A DNA stretch of 64,000 nucleotides from positions 6,561,982-6,625,981 of the forward strand of contig JAOANR010000002.1 of assembly GCA_030278955.1 (NCBI GenBank). The letters run 5' to 3'. Positions 53,421 through 64,000 of the stretch are shown here, in pieces (position 1 is the stretch's first letter; each line of letters begins with the position of its first letter). The notes beneath the pieces are model-generated. The model ran no database searches. It saw only the letters and a list, made by a program, of their open reading frames with translations, and was not told the origin of the DNA. The translations under genes were made by a program, and so were the position numbers. Origin of the DNA: Hygrophila difformis. Taxonomy: Eukaryota; Streptophyta; Magnoliopsida; Lamiales; Acanthaceae.

Positions 53421-56347
53421 TGTAACACCCCGGATTTGATAACCCAGGCCGGGATGTCACCGCCACACCTCCCTAGCAAGACACGGTTTCTCCGAGCTTG
53501 CTAAAGAGATGCAAGGCTATGGTTTTCCAGAATTTAAAATATTCAAACAGCCCATTATAATATAATTTAAAAATCATAATATCAAAGTTGCAGCGGAATA
53601 TAATATTTACATACATATAATTGTAATGCAGCGGAAATTTAAATACTGGGCCAACATGGCCAAAACACGGGTTAAACAAGCCCGTCCATGCAAGTTCTAA
53701 AAGAATGTATCTTCCCGAAATTCCCATATATGCATATGATGATGCATAATCCTCAACTCTGAAAGAAAAAGGAAAAATATGGTTTGGTCAGCAAAAACGT
53801 GCTGAGTAAGTTAACACCTACTATGATCAAGGGGTTTCAAAATCTTTAATTAAATTTAAGGAAAACATATGCATAGAAGACATGATTTAAATTTTATTCA
53901 TCTAATAATAATTTAATTACATATTTGAAAAGACAAGGATTTCCACAAGATCATAATTTAACACACGTATAAAGAGGTTAAATTAAATAATTAAATTTTT
54001 ACTCCGAGGCATGCGTACAAACAATTCATCTATCAATTAAAATTTAATAATTTAATTGTGTACTTGAACTTGCATTTAATCCATAATAACAATTTAATAA
54101 GATATGAAAATTGAAAAACATAATTTTAAATGCATAATTTAAAGACGGGCACAAATAAATAAATACTTAAAAATATTAAATCTTTTAATTCCCCGTTACG
54201 TAACTATTTTTCAGTGTTTTGTATAGCCGGTGATCCGGCGGCCGCAGCCGTGTCGTAAGTATCTTGTATAGCCGGTGATCCGGCGGCCGCAGCCGTGTCG
54301 TATTTCAAGTATTTCATTGGCCGTTTTGGCACAGTTTCTCACAACATTCACCCTCGGCCGTTTTGGCACGAAGCGAAAAGCTAGGGGGCGTTCTATTGAG
54401 CGTTTCTCCCCTACGTCGGTCACTCTCGGCCGTTTTGGCACAAAGCGAAAAGCTAGAGGGGCACTCCATCGAGCACTCACCCCCTTACATAGGTCACACT
54501 CGTCCGTCTAGGCACGATGCAAAAAGCTAGAGGGGCACTCCATCGAGCACTCACCCCCTACATAGCCAAGTATCTCATATGTTTTAATTTAGTGTAACGG
54601 GATTTTTCAAAAGTATAGATATATCGTATTTCAAGGTCTCGACCGTTTGTTTCGGTACTTCAAAATTTCTTCGATTTAAAATCTTTTGGCGTCACAGTTT
54701 ACGCCTTTTTAATTCAAAAATTCATTTCAAGTCCTAAAATTCTGAAATTTTCACAGTTTATGTAAAATAGCATAACAAACAACTTTCGTGTTTTAACAAT
54801 TTCGAAATAAATTGAGGAAACATGTCAAAAATCGAGTTTAATGCAACAATAGTTGACTGTCCCGAAACAGATTTGACACAGTGAAGAAAATCGGATTTTT
54901 AACATATCAAATGGACTCCAAAAATTCTGAAATTTTAAACACACAAACTAGACATGATTATCTACAACTTTCATTTAGATTGCAAAGATCAAATCGGTCT
55001 AGAAAATATAGAAACAGACTCACTAAGTTCGGACATGTTCATAGGCAGATTTCAAAACATTTTTGTCAAAACAGTTTATTTTCGACGCGATTTGAAATAG
55101 CAAACATTAACGAAAATGTCTGAAATTTTTACACAACCTAGATCAATGTGTTAGGGTTAAAAGTCTAGTTGTAAGTTTTTCGGTTTGAACTCTCGAAATA
55201 GGGGTTTTGGTCCGATCTCAAATCTGTCACAGTTTCACGTTCGATTCTCAAGGCAGGTTCTTTCTAGGCCGATTTCAGATATCAAACCTCAATGAAAAAT
55301 TATGAAAATTTTACACGAACTAGATCTATGTCTTAGGAGCGTTTTTCATGTTTTGAGTTTTTCCGTTTGAGCAGTTTTAGGGGTTCGAAAAATTCGCACA
55401 CAATCGCTGCGCCGGGGGTTTTTCGTGTTGACAGATTTTAGAGTTACTAAATCTCTATGTTTGGTTACATTTTACGTCACCCAAAACCAAGTAAGCATTA
55501 ACTTACAGTGGGGATGATGTCTAGGACGTTTTCGGATCGATGGCGGCGCCCACGCTTGCTACGACACGTCCCAATTACTCCGTCTCCAATGATTCAAGGA
55601 CTGTAATCGATGATCTACACTCTTCCTTGGTCGTCGTCGGTCGCCGGAAACTCGTCGGAAGGTCGCCGGAAAGTCGTCGGGTGGGTGTTTTGCTTTGGGA
55701 GAGTTTTAGGAGAGTGAAGGGAGTTTTGGAGGCTGACCAAATGGGGTGAGAATAACCCTAGGTCGCCCTAATACTGTTACCCCCGTTTAAAATCCACTTT
55801 CCAAAGTCGGGGGTCGAATTATGGCAAGAAATCGCATAAACGCGTCAAGTACAGCTGCCTGTGTGGTTGGCGCGGGGTTGGCGCTTGGTTTGGCCAAACC
55901 CCGCGCGGACACCGCGCGGACCCAGACTGGGCCTCGGTCTGGGCCGGGTCGTGCAATCCCTTTGGGCCTTCCTCTTCCTCCTTCCTTTTGGGCCTTTGTC
56001 TTCTCTTTGGGCCTTTCTCTATCTATTTTCTTGGGCTATCTCTTGAACTTTTAAATCCTATTTCAAATTTAATTGGATCTCAATTTAATTTCGGGTTCGA
56101 AATATTAAGTCCATATATATTTTGGTTCCCATGCAATAATTTATTTAATTAAATTATTTTCGACTTCACGGGTTCTTGGATATTTAATTCCTTCTTGAAT
56201 TAAATTTTGTTTCTCATTTCATCTTTTGGAATTAAATTCCATTTCTCGTTTTATCTTTAAATTATTTATTTTATTTATATATTGTATTTATTTATTATTT
56301 ATTTATTTATTTATTTATTTTATGTTGCAAAATTCTCGGGTATTACA
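53421..56347 (-). repeat. 3' LTR of the gag-only element
   Basis: 2927 bases. Contains two direct copies of a 40-base unit with the palindrome GCCGGTGATCCGGC (54222-54301), then three to four copies of a unit with GGCCGTTTTGGCAC and GCACTCCATCGAGCACTC (54330-54560). ORFs at 53473, 54211, 54881 and 55540 recur in the other LTR simply because it is a copy. Confidence 0.85.
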
Positions 56348-56365
56348 GTCTACCCTCCTTAAGAA
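56325..56365 (-). other. Polypurine tract and LTR start of the gag-only element
   Basis: The minus strand reads AAGGAGGGTAGAC followed by TGTAATACCCGAG from 56347. A second, similar site (AAGGGGGAGAGGA then TGTAATACCCCG) lies about 305 bases upstream, near 56652. The 56347 start is preferred because the related LTR at 60870 begins with a sequence that aligns to it. Confidence 0.65.
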
Positions 56366-56833
56366 TCAACTTCGTCCTCGAAGTTGTGTTTCCGCTTTTC
56401 TCGTGCTAAAGACTTTTTGTTGGTTTTATTATTTTGTGATATTGTGTAATTGAATTATTGTTCGATTGTTGATTGTTTGTTGTTTGATTATTATTTGACT
56501 GAACCCAGAATTGAAATTTCCGAGTTGCCTACGTACCCTGTGAAGGGATCAAGCCATGACGTAGTTCAAAACAATTTGAATTTGTTTATTCGGGATACAA
56601 AATAATCGGGTTAAAAAAAAATAAATGCTTATGCATTATCACGGGGTATTACATCCTCTCCCCCTTAAGATTACAGTTATGTCCCCATAACTGCCTACAC
56701 ATTATTCCCACGAAGGTTCGGTATCGTCGCCTAGCACAGGTATGTCCGCTTTATTTACCACATTTAACGTCCCATGAGTCCCCCTTGGTTATTTTTGGCT
56801 AGTTAGGTTCAGCGACAAGATCATCTCTTTTGG

Positions 56834-57883
56834 TTATATTCTTAATCTGGGTTCGACATTCTTCATCCGATGTCCACGTCGACCACATCGGAAGCATGTG
56901 TCGGGTTGAGGGCATCCCCTCACTAGATGAGGTTGGTTACAGCTTAGGCATCGGGGCACGTAGCCTTTACGGGTGAAAATCCTTCTATTATTGCCTCCAT
57001 CGTTGCCTTGGGCTGGTCCATTTGGGCCTTTGCGAAGGTTATTCCTACCCGAGTCTTTATCAGCTCCGCGGCCCTTACCTCTCTTGTCTTGTGCTTGGGG
57101 ACCTTGGCTATTCCCGTCTATCGCCTTCCGCTTCAGTCCCTGAATTCGTGCAACCGCTACCGCACGATCATAAACGGCTTGTGGGTCAGAGTAGTGCACA
57201 CCCGTGATCACTTCCCTGATAGCCAGGTTTAACCCACTCTCAAATTTCTGAGCCTTGTCTGATTCAGTTGGTACTAGCCTCGTAGCAAATCGTACTAGCT
57301 CCTTGAATTTGGTGTAGTACTCTTGCACTGTCTGTGCGCCTTGCCTTAGGTTGATGAATTCCTCGTACTTCATCGCTTTGGTGCTTAATGGGTAGAACCT
57401 CTCCCTCAGAGCTTCCTTAAACTCTTCCCAAGTGTAGGTTTTCTTGTCTTCCACTAATTTCCTCTGGAGGTTTTGCCACCACTCATCGGCTTCACCTCCT
57501 AAGTAGTAAGTCGCTACACGTATCTTTTCCTCATTAGGGCATTTGATAGCGTTTAAGAGTCTATCGAACGTACGGATCCACTCCTCTAGTTTGGCGGGAT
57601 CTTCCTCCCCATCATAGTGTGGCGGTTGATAAGGATTTACCAAAGCTAGATAGTTGTCTCGAGCTACTGGCGGAGGTATTGCCGCTTGTGCCCTATGCAC
57701 CTCGGCGTTTCCTAATACTACAAGTACTTCTTCTACCATCCTTAAACGTTTATCCATGTTGTTGGGAAGATGAGGCGCTCGATCTCCTATGTTCGGAGGA
57801 ATCTCATTGTTGTTAGGTGCGCTTGGGAGGTCAGTGTCAGTGCCATTTGGACTTACTTTCCTCGGCTTTCTCCTAGGTGCCAT
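56834..57883 (-). CDS. Gag polyprotein, truncated in the zinc knuckle
   Basis: An intact 349-residue frame from ATG at 57883. A basic, disordered N-terminus is followed by the retrotransposon gag core (about residues 95-225) with PPHYDGEEDPAKLEEWI, TYYLGGEADEWWQNL, TWEEFKEALRERFYP and LRQGAQTVQEYYTKFKELV. Then a basic linker, and CLSCNQPHLVRGC plus CFRCGRRGHRMKN at the end. The last Cys of the CX2CX4HX4C knuckle is missing: the frame runs into VEPRLRI and stops, as if a deletion removed everything from that point through pol. Being open and recent, it could still make particles that package the element. Confidence 0.85.
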   Translation of the reverse strand: MAPRRKPRKVSPNGTDTDLPSAPNNNEIPPNIGDRAPHLPNNMDKRLRMVEEVLVVLGNAEVHRAQAAIPPPVARDNYLALVNPYQPPHYDGEEDPAKLEEWIRTFDRLLNAIKCPNEEKIRVATYYLGGEADEWWQNLQRKLVEDKKTYTWEEFKEALRERFYPLSTKAMKYEEFINLRQGAQTVQEYYTKFKELVRFATRLVPTESDKAQKFESGLNLAIREVITGVHYSDPQAVYDRAVAVARIQGLKRKAIDGNSQGPQAQDKRGKGRGADKDSGRNNLRKGPNGPAQGNDGGNNRRIFTRKGYVPRCLSCNQPHLVRGCPQPDTCFRCGRRGHRMKNVEPRLRI

Positions 57884-58416
57884 TTTCTGTTATTAAGCAC
57901 GCGAAGATGAGTTTCTAAGTGATCAAGATCTAGGACTAAGGCAAAGTTAGTCTCAAGTTAACGCTTCTAAGTCAAGTCTCAAGGTCATGTCGAATACTGG
58001 AGTGAGAAGTTTAGGTATCACATATGATTCACATAAAAAGGTTAGCACAAATATTTATGTATGCATATGCATATGTAATCCCCACAATAAAAACTTAATG
58101 CATGCATTTATTTATCCATGGGTTTTAAAAATAAATTTATTCCATGGATAGATTAAAATAAGGATAAAAGGTCTGGGCCACTATATTGGGCCGAAAGAAA
58201 TAAATTATTTGGGCTTTAAGGAAAAACAAGGTTATTGGACCAAAATAATTGGGCCAACATAGTAATTAAATATTGGGCTAAAGATTTGGGCTAGGAAAAA
58301 TAAATTTTGGGCTCAAAAAATGTTAGTTTAAAAATTAATAATGGATTTTTAAATATAATACTAGTTTAAAAATAATAATAGTTTAAAAATAATAATACAA
58401 GTTTTAAAAACAGCCC

Positions 58417-58430
58417 GGGCTCTGGTACCA
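58417..58430 (-). other. Primer binding site of the gag-only element
   Basis: The minus strand reads TGGTACCAGAGCCC three bases after the LTR end at 58434. It differs by one base from the usual initiator-Met site TGGTATCAGAGC. Confidence 0.75.
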
Positions 58431-58433
58431 CTT

Positions 58434-60869
58434 TGTAACACCCCGGATTTGATAACCCAGGCCGGGATGTCACCGCCACACCTCCCTAGCAAGACACGGT
58501 TTCTCCGAGCTTGCTAAAGAGATGCAAGGCTATGGTTTTCCAGAATTTAAAATATTCAAACAGCCCATTATAATATAATTTAAAAATCATAATATCAAAG
58601 TTGCAGCGGAATATAATATTTACATACATATAATTGTAATGCAGCGGAAATTTAAATACTGGGCCAACATGGCCAAAACACGGGTTAAACAAGCCCGTCC
58701 ATGCAAGTTCTAAAAGAATGTATCTTCCCGAAATTCCCATATATGCATATGATGATGCATAATCCTCAACTCTGAAAGAAAAAGGAAAAATATGGTTTGG
58801 TCAGCAAAAACGTGCTGAGTAAGTTAACACCTACTATGATCAAGGGGTTTCAAAATCTTTAATTAAATTTAAGGAAAACATATGCATAGAAGACATGATT
58901 TAAATTTTATTCATCTAATAATAATTTAATTACATATTTGAAAAGACAAGGATTTCCACAAGATCATAATTTAACACACGTATAAAGAGGTTAAATTAAA
59001 TAATTAAATTTTTACTCCGAGGCATGCGTACAAACAATTCATCTATCAATTAAAATTTAATAATTTAATTGTGTACTTGAACTTGCATTTAATCCATAAT
59101 AACAATTTAATAAGATATGAAAATTGAAAAACATAATTTTAAATGCATAATTTAAAGACGGGCACAAATAAATAAATACTTAAAAATATTAAATCTTTTA
59201 ATTCCCCGTTACGTAACTATTTTTCAGTGTTTTGTATAGCCGGTGATCCGGCGGCCGCAGCCGTGTCGTAAGTATCTTGTATAGCCGGTGATCCGGCGGC
59301 CGCAGCCGTGTCGTATTTCAAGTATTTCATTGGCCGTTTTGGCACAGTTTCTCACAACATTCACCCTCGGCCGTTTTGGCACGAAGCGAAAAGCTAGGGG
59401 GCGTTCTATTGAGCGTTTCTCCCCTACGTCGGTCACTCTCGGCCGTTTTGGCACAAAGCGAAAAGCTAGAGGGGCACTCCATCGAGCACTCACCCCCTTA
59501 CATAGGTCACACTCGTCCGTCTAGGCACGATGCAAAAAGCTAGAGGGGCACTCCATCGAGCACTCACCCCCTACATAGCCAAGTATCTCATATGTTTTAA
59601 TTTAGTGTAACGGGATTTTTCAAAAGTATAGATATATCGTATTTCAAGGTCTCGACCGTTTGTTTCGGTACTTCAAAATTTCTTCGATTTAAAATCTTTT
59701 GGCGTCACAGTTTACGCCTTTTTAATTCAAAAATTCATTTCAAGTCCTAAAATTCTGAAATTTTCACAGTTTATGTAAAATAGCATAACGAACAACTTTC
59801 GTGTTTTAACAATTTCGAAATAAGTTGAGGAAACATGTCAAAAATCGAGTTTAATGCAACAATAGTTGACTGTCCCGAAACAGATTTGACACAGTGAAGA
59901 AAATCGGATTTTTAACATATCAAATGGACTCCAAAAATTCTGAAATTTTAAACACACAAACTAGACATGATTATCTACAACTTTCATTTAGATTGCAAAG
60001 ATCAAATCGGTCTAGAAAATATAGAAACAGACTCACTAAGTTCGGACATGTTCATAGGCAGATTTCAAAACATTTTTGTCAAAACAGTTTATTTTCGACG
60101 CGATTTGAAATAGCAAACGTTAACGAAAATGTCTGAAATTTTTACACAACCTAGATCAATGTGTTAGGGTTAAAAGTCTAGTCGTAAGTTTTTCGGTTTG
60201 AACTCTCGAAATAGGGGTTTTGGTCCGATCTCAAATCTGTCACAGTTTCACGTTCGATTCTCAAGGCAGGTTCTTTCTCGGCCGATTTCAGATATCAAAC
60301 CTCAATGAAAAATTATGAAAATTTTACACGAACTAGATCTATGTCTTAGGAGCGTTTTTCATGTTTTGAGTTTTTCCGTTTGAGCAGTTTTAGGGGTTCG
60401 AAAAATTCGCACACAATCGCTGCGCCGGGGGTTTTTCGTGTTGACAGATTTTAGAGTTACTAAATCTCTATGTTTGGTTACATTTTACGTCACCCAAAAC
60501 CAAGTAAGCATTAACTTACAGTGGGGATGATGTCTAGGACGTTTTCGGATCGATGGCGGCGCCCACGCTTGCTACGACACGTCCCAATTACTCCGTCTCC
60601 AATGATTCAAGGACTGTAATCGATGATCTACACTCTTCCTTGGTCGTCGTCGGTCGCCGGAAACTCGTCGGAAGGTCGCCGGAAAGTCGTCGGGTGGGTG
60701 TTTTGCTTTGGGAGAGTTTTAGGAGAGTGGAGGGAGTTTTGGAGGCTGACCAAATGGGGTGAGAATAACCCTAGGTCGCCCTAATACTGTTACCCCCGTT
60801 TAAAATCCACTTTCCAAAGTCGGGGGGTCGAATTATGGCAAGAAATCGCATAAACGCGTCAAGTACAGC
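58434..60869 (-). repeat. 5' LTR of the gag-only element, cut at 60870
   Basis: Nearly identical to 53421-55856 of the left LTR. It stops at AAGTACAGC, where the nested LTR begins. About 490 bases of this LTR should reappear beyond the nested element, outside the window. Confidence 0.85.
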
Positions 60870-63800
60870 TGTAACACCCCAGATTTTTATCAACGTCCAA
60901 GGGAATAAAAATTTATTCCGATCAATGTTGAAATATTTCCGAGAAGAAGAGAATAATTTATCACAATAAATTATTGCTCGGAAATGAAACGCCGATAGAT
61001 TTAAATTCAAAATGGAATAAAAGAGGGAAAGGAAGCCCGAAGACATTCCATGAATTGAGTAAAAATAATTGGAGTTAAGTTCATGAAGGAAAAGAATTTT
61101 AATTCCAAGAACCCGTGAAGTCGAATTACACGGGAATAAAAAGACGACGGATTAGAAGCCGACGAAACCGAGACCGACGGATTTAAGATTTTTACATGAA
61201 GTTCATTTGAGTCGAGATAAATTTAAGATAAGAATTTATGACCCGAGAATGACCCGAAAAATCGAGCCCGAAAATGTAGGAGGATAGAAGTCCGAAAGAG
61301 AGGAGGAAAAGCACGACGGATCGCACGACCCCGCCCGGACCGAAGTCCAGGCGAGAGTGGCGCGCTGTCCGCGCGGGGTTTAGCCAAAAGGCGCGCCAAC
61401 CCCGCGCCATCGCCGCGTCGACGATTGTCGTGTTTTGGGTGGCGCGCACCCGGCGCGGACTTGGGCCGATTCGCGCGCCAACCCCGCGCCAACGTCCTGA
61501 CAACAGCCATTGTCGCGTTTTGGCGACTTTCTTGCCATATTCCTTGACCCCATGGCTGGGAATCCGATCTATCACGGGAGGGAACATCATTTGGACGTTA
61601 TGTACTCAATCATACCTCCATTCTCAGCCATTCTAAGCAATCATTCACTTCCAAACTCTCCAAAAACTCTCTCTAAGCCAAACACCTTCCGGCGAACTTC
61701 CGGCGAACATTCCGGCAAGCAAATCCTACCAAGGTGGTGTGGAGATCAAGGATTTGCAGACATTAGATTGTTGGTAAGGTGTCAATCAACCTTCCTTATT
61801 GCTTTAAGATCATAATCAACCTTCTAACTTACGAATCTTTACTTACAAACACGTTCGTAGCCAAAGGAGAAGAAGAACGTGTTGCGTAGATTCGTTCGTG
61901 GCGATTTTGGACAAATCGATCAACCTTAGAACGTTCAAGGAACTCACTCTATGTAAGTTGATAACTTACATATCAATACGGGTGGTTTGAAGATATCCGA
62001 AACATTGAATCTTAAACGAAACGTTAAAATCGAACCTAAAAACCCCAATCTACGTATTTTCTGAAATCCGAACAAAACTCTTATTTCGAGCGTTCAAACC
62101 TGAAAACTCAAAACTAAGATTTTGATCCTAAGATCTTAAGCTATATTGTGTAAAAATTTCAGAATTTTTCATCAAGTCTTGGTACCCCAAATCAAGTCGG
62201 ACATATTCTGCGTTTTAAGGCTTTTCAAAAATTTACAGATTTCTTAACCGAACTTGATGAGCTTATTCCTATCATTTCTAGTCCGATTCAATCTTTGAGT
62301 TCTAAACAAAAGTTGCATATAATCATGTCTAGTATGTGCATATAAAATTTCAGAATTTTTGAAGCTCATTTGATATGTTAAAAAGTCAAATCTTTGAGAT
62401 GTGTCAAACCTGAATCCTGACAGCATACTATTTGAGTAGAAAACTTGATTTTTGACATGCTTCCCATCGTTTTTACTAAAAACTCAAAACATGAAAGTTG
62501 TTCATTGAGATGTTTTTGAGCTACTGTGAAAATTTCAGATCAATCGCCTAAGAAATGGATTTTTAAACTGAAAAGGCGTAAACTGTGACATCGATCGACT
62601 TTTGAAATCTTTTAAACAACGATCGAAATCCTGTGATACGATAAAGCTATATTTTTGAAAATCCCGTTATACTAAAGTTGAAACGATATCGGTTACATAA
62701 AATTTAGGGGGTGAGTGCTCTGCAGGGTGCCCTTCTAATTGTGCAATTTGTGCCAAAACGGCTATGACTATCACGCGCGAAAAAATCAACAACACGGCAA
62801 ATTATATTGTGCCTATCCTCTCGAGTGTATCCGTATGGGTTACTCGAGGCTCGACGGAGCGGTACTGGATATGGCCTATTTGGTCACAAGAGACCAACTG
62901 CCTACCCTCTCGAGTGTATCCGTATGGGTTACTCGAGGCTCGACGGAGTGGTACTGGGTATGGCGTATAGGCTGCGGCCGCCGGATCACCGGCTAGATGA
63001 GATGTTACCTATGAAATTGGCTGAGGCCGCCGGATCACCGGCTAACTGTTACTATTGATATCTGCCGTTATTATTTTGGCCTATCCTCTCGAGTGTATCC
63101 GTATGGGTTACTCGAGGCTCGACGGAGCGGTACTGGATATGGCATATTTGGTCACAAGAGACCAACTGCCTACCCTCTCGAGTGTATCCGTATGGGTTAC
63201 TCGAGGCTCGACGGAGTGGTACTGGGTATGGCGTATCGGCTGCGGCCGCCGGATCACCGGCTAGATGATATGATACTTATGAAATTGGCTGAGGCCGCCG
63301 GATCACCGGCTATATATTGTTGAGATGATGGAGTAACGGGAAATAAATTAAAAGGCTGAGATTTTACGAAACTGGCTGCGGCCGCCGGATTACCGGCTAA
63401 ATCTAAATATCGTTTTGATGGTGGCGTATCGGTGAAAATTTTTAAAGCTCAAGTTTATATTTACTTACTTACGGCATTATTCATGTTTTTAAATCATGTC
63501 TTAAATAACTGCCCATGCTTAAGTTTTAAATTATGAAATTAATTGCGTCTTTAAAGTATGCATTATCTTCGCATTTTTAAAATAAAATGTTTTTATGCAT
63601 GGCAAAGAGTTTTATCTTAATTACTAAAAATCTAACCCCTTTATTGTCATGTAAGGATTAACTTACTCAGTATTTTATAATACTGATAAAACCCGTTGTT
63701 CATTTTTTTTCTGTTACAGAGTACGAAGCATGATCATTCATTGGGGGATCATTTGGACACTTAATTATTTATTTTATATGACTTGCATGAACGGGTCTGT

Positions 63801-64000
63801 TTAACCCGTGGTTTGGCCATGTCGGCCCTATATTTCAAATTCCGCTGCATATACTTTACTTCCGCTGCTATTTTATATATTCTCGCTGCAACTCTGATGC
63901 AGTATTTTTTTAAATTATCTATGAATGGGCTATTTGAATATTTTAAATCCTGAAAAACCATAGCCTTACATCTCTTTAGTGAGCTCGGAGAAACCGTGTC
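60870..64000 (+). mobile_element. Nested LTR (solo LTR or element) of a related family, partial
   Basis: Starts TGTAACACCCCAG inside the right LTR of the gag-only element, in the opposite orientation. Its last 500 bases are clearly related to the reverse complement of the start of that LTR: they share the GGGCTATTTGAATATTTTAAA-type block and end GAGAAACCGTGTC. It also shares a GC-rich block with GGCGCGCCAACCCCGCGCC (about 61340-61490). No coding region is seen. By alignment with 53421-53479 the LTR should end about 59 bases past the window. Confidence 0.75.
62811..63340 (+). repeat. 268-bp tandem duplication with CTCGAG hairpins and GCCGGTGATCCGGC motifs
   Basis: Period 268 (GCCTATCCTCTCGAG at 62811 and 63079). 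Each unit holds two copies of a 60-base segment starting CTCTCGAGTGTATCCG, in which CTCGAGT and ACTCGAG can pair. Each unit also holds two copies of GGCCGCCGGATCACCGGCT, the reverse-complement counterpart of the motif in the gag-only LTR. Confidence 0.75.

Larger units (their letters stand above)
53421..60869 (-). mobile_element. Young gag-only Gypsy-like retrotransposon (TR-GAG type)
   Basis: Minus-strand element. The left LTR (53421-56347) starts TGTAATACCCGAG and ends GGGGTGTTACA on the minus strand. The right LTR begins at 58434 and is interrupted at 60870. The internal part is only 2086 bases and encodes gag but no protease, integrase or reverse transcriptase. LTR elements that keep only gag are known in plants as TR-GAG elements and need enzymes from relatives. 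By eye the LTRs differ at about 7 sites in 2.4 kb, so insertion was recent. The outer duplication cannot be checked because the right LTR leaves the window. Confidence 0.82.

Noticed and set aside
53473..55749. ORFs repeated at 58486-60762 with almost identical products
   Set aside because: Shadow frames in the paired LTRs of the gag-only element; no domain seen and the repetition is explained by LTR duplication.

Overview
This is a plant nuclear window, most likely from a dicot (the exact family cannot be told from the sequence). It has GT-AG introns, plant-type TATA boxes, a plant hormone gene, and LTR retrotransposons with plant tRNA primer sites. One cellular gene is clearly intact: a five-exon cytokinin oxidase/dehydrogenase (CKX) at 3027-7247. 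Nearly everything else is transposable-element DNA, much of it nested.

Layout. 1-822: edge of a minus-strand retroelement with an initiator-Met tRNA primer site and an unidentified gag-like frame. 1792-2858: degenerate inverted MITE-like copies upstream of CKX. 3027-7247: CKX, whose 2.4-kb second intron holds a Mutator-type MITE (3852-4916) and a second fold-back element (about 5186-5515). 7384-42891: a minus-strand SIRE-type Copia element with 1002-bp LTRs and TAAAA target duplications, starting only 136 bp past the CKX stop. It contains a hAT MITE (9373-10069), a complete but mutated plus-strand Athila-type Gypsy element (10150-33960, LTRs about 4.6 kb, CCCAT duplications, tRNA-Asp primer site), and a 576-bp insertion of unknown class (40060-40635). 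About 43400-52900: a degenerate Mutator-like element of the kind that carries an Ulp1-type protease gene. Transposase (plus) and DUF1985/Ulp1 (minus) converge on a tandem array of internally deleted RPS23 gene fragments. 53421 to beyond 60869: a very young minus-strand Gypsy-like element that keeps only gag. Its right LTR is broken at 60870 by a plus-strand LTR of a related family that runs off the window.

Several signals are not explained by the usual labels. The Athila element has three internal copies of a hairpin followed by AAATGTGAGGATGTTGAT; the same 18-mer spans its 3' PPT/LTR junction. Each internal copy sits 50-70 bases upstream of a plausible 3' splice site. Its third ORF appears to have its own promoter, built like the LTR promoter (palindrome array, GGCCCA/TGGGC boxes, AGGGTT box, TATA), and a small first exon that joins in frame to the main exon across a 1425-base intron. 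At least six different elements here each carry their own family-specific array of palindromic repeats.

Relative age by eye: the SIRE LTRs differ most, the Athila LTRs less (about 3-4% outside the palindrome arrays), and the gag-only element least (a handful of changes in about 2.4 kb). This agrees with the nesting order. All family names come from motif recognition; no database search was run.
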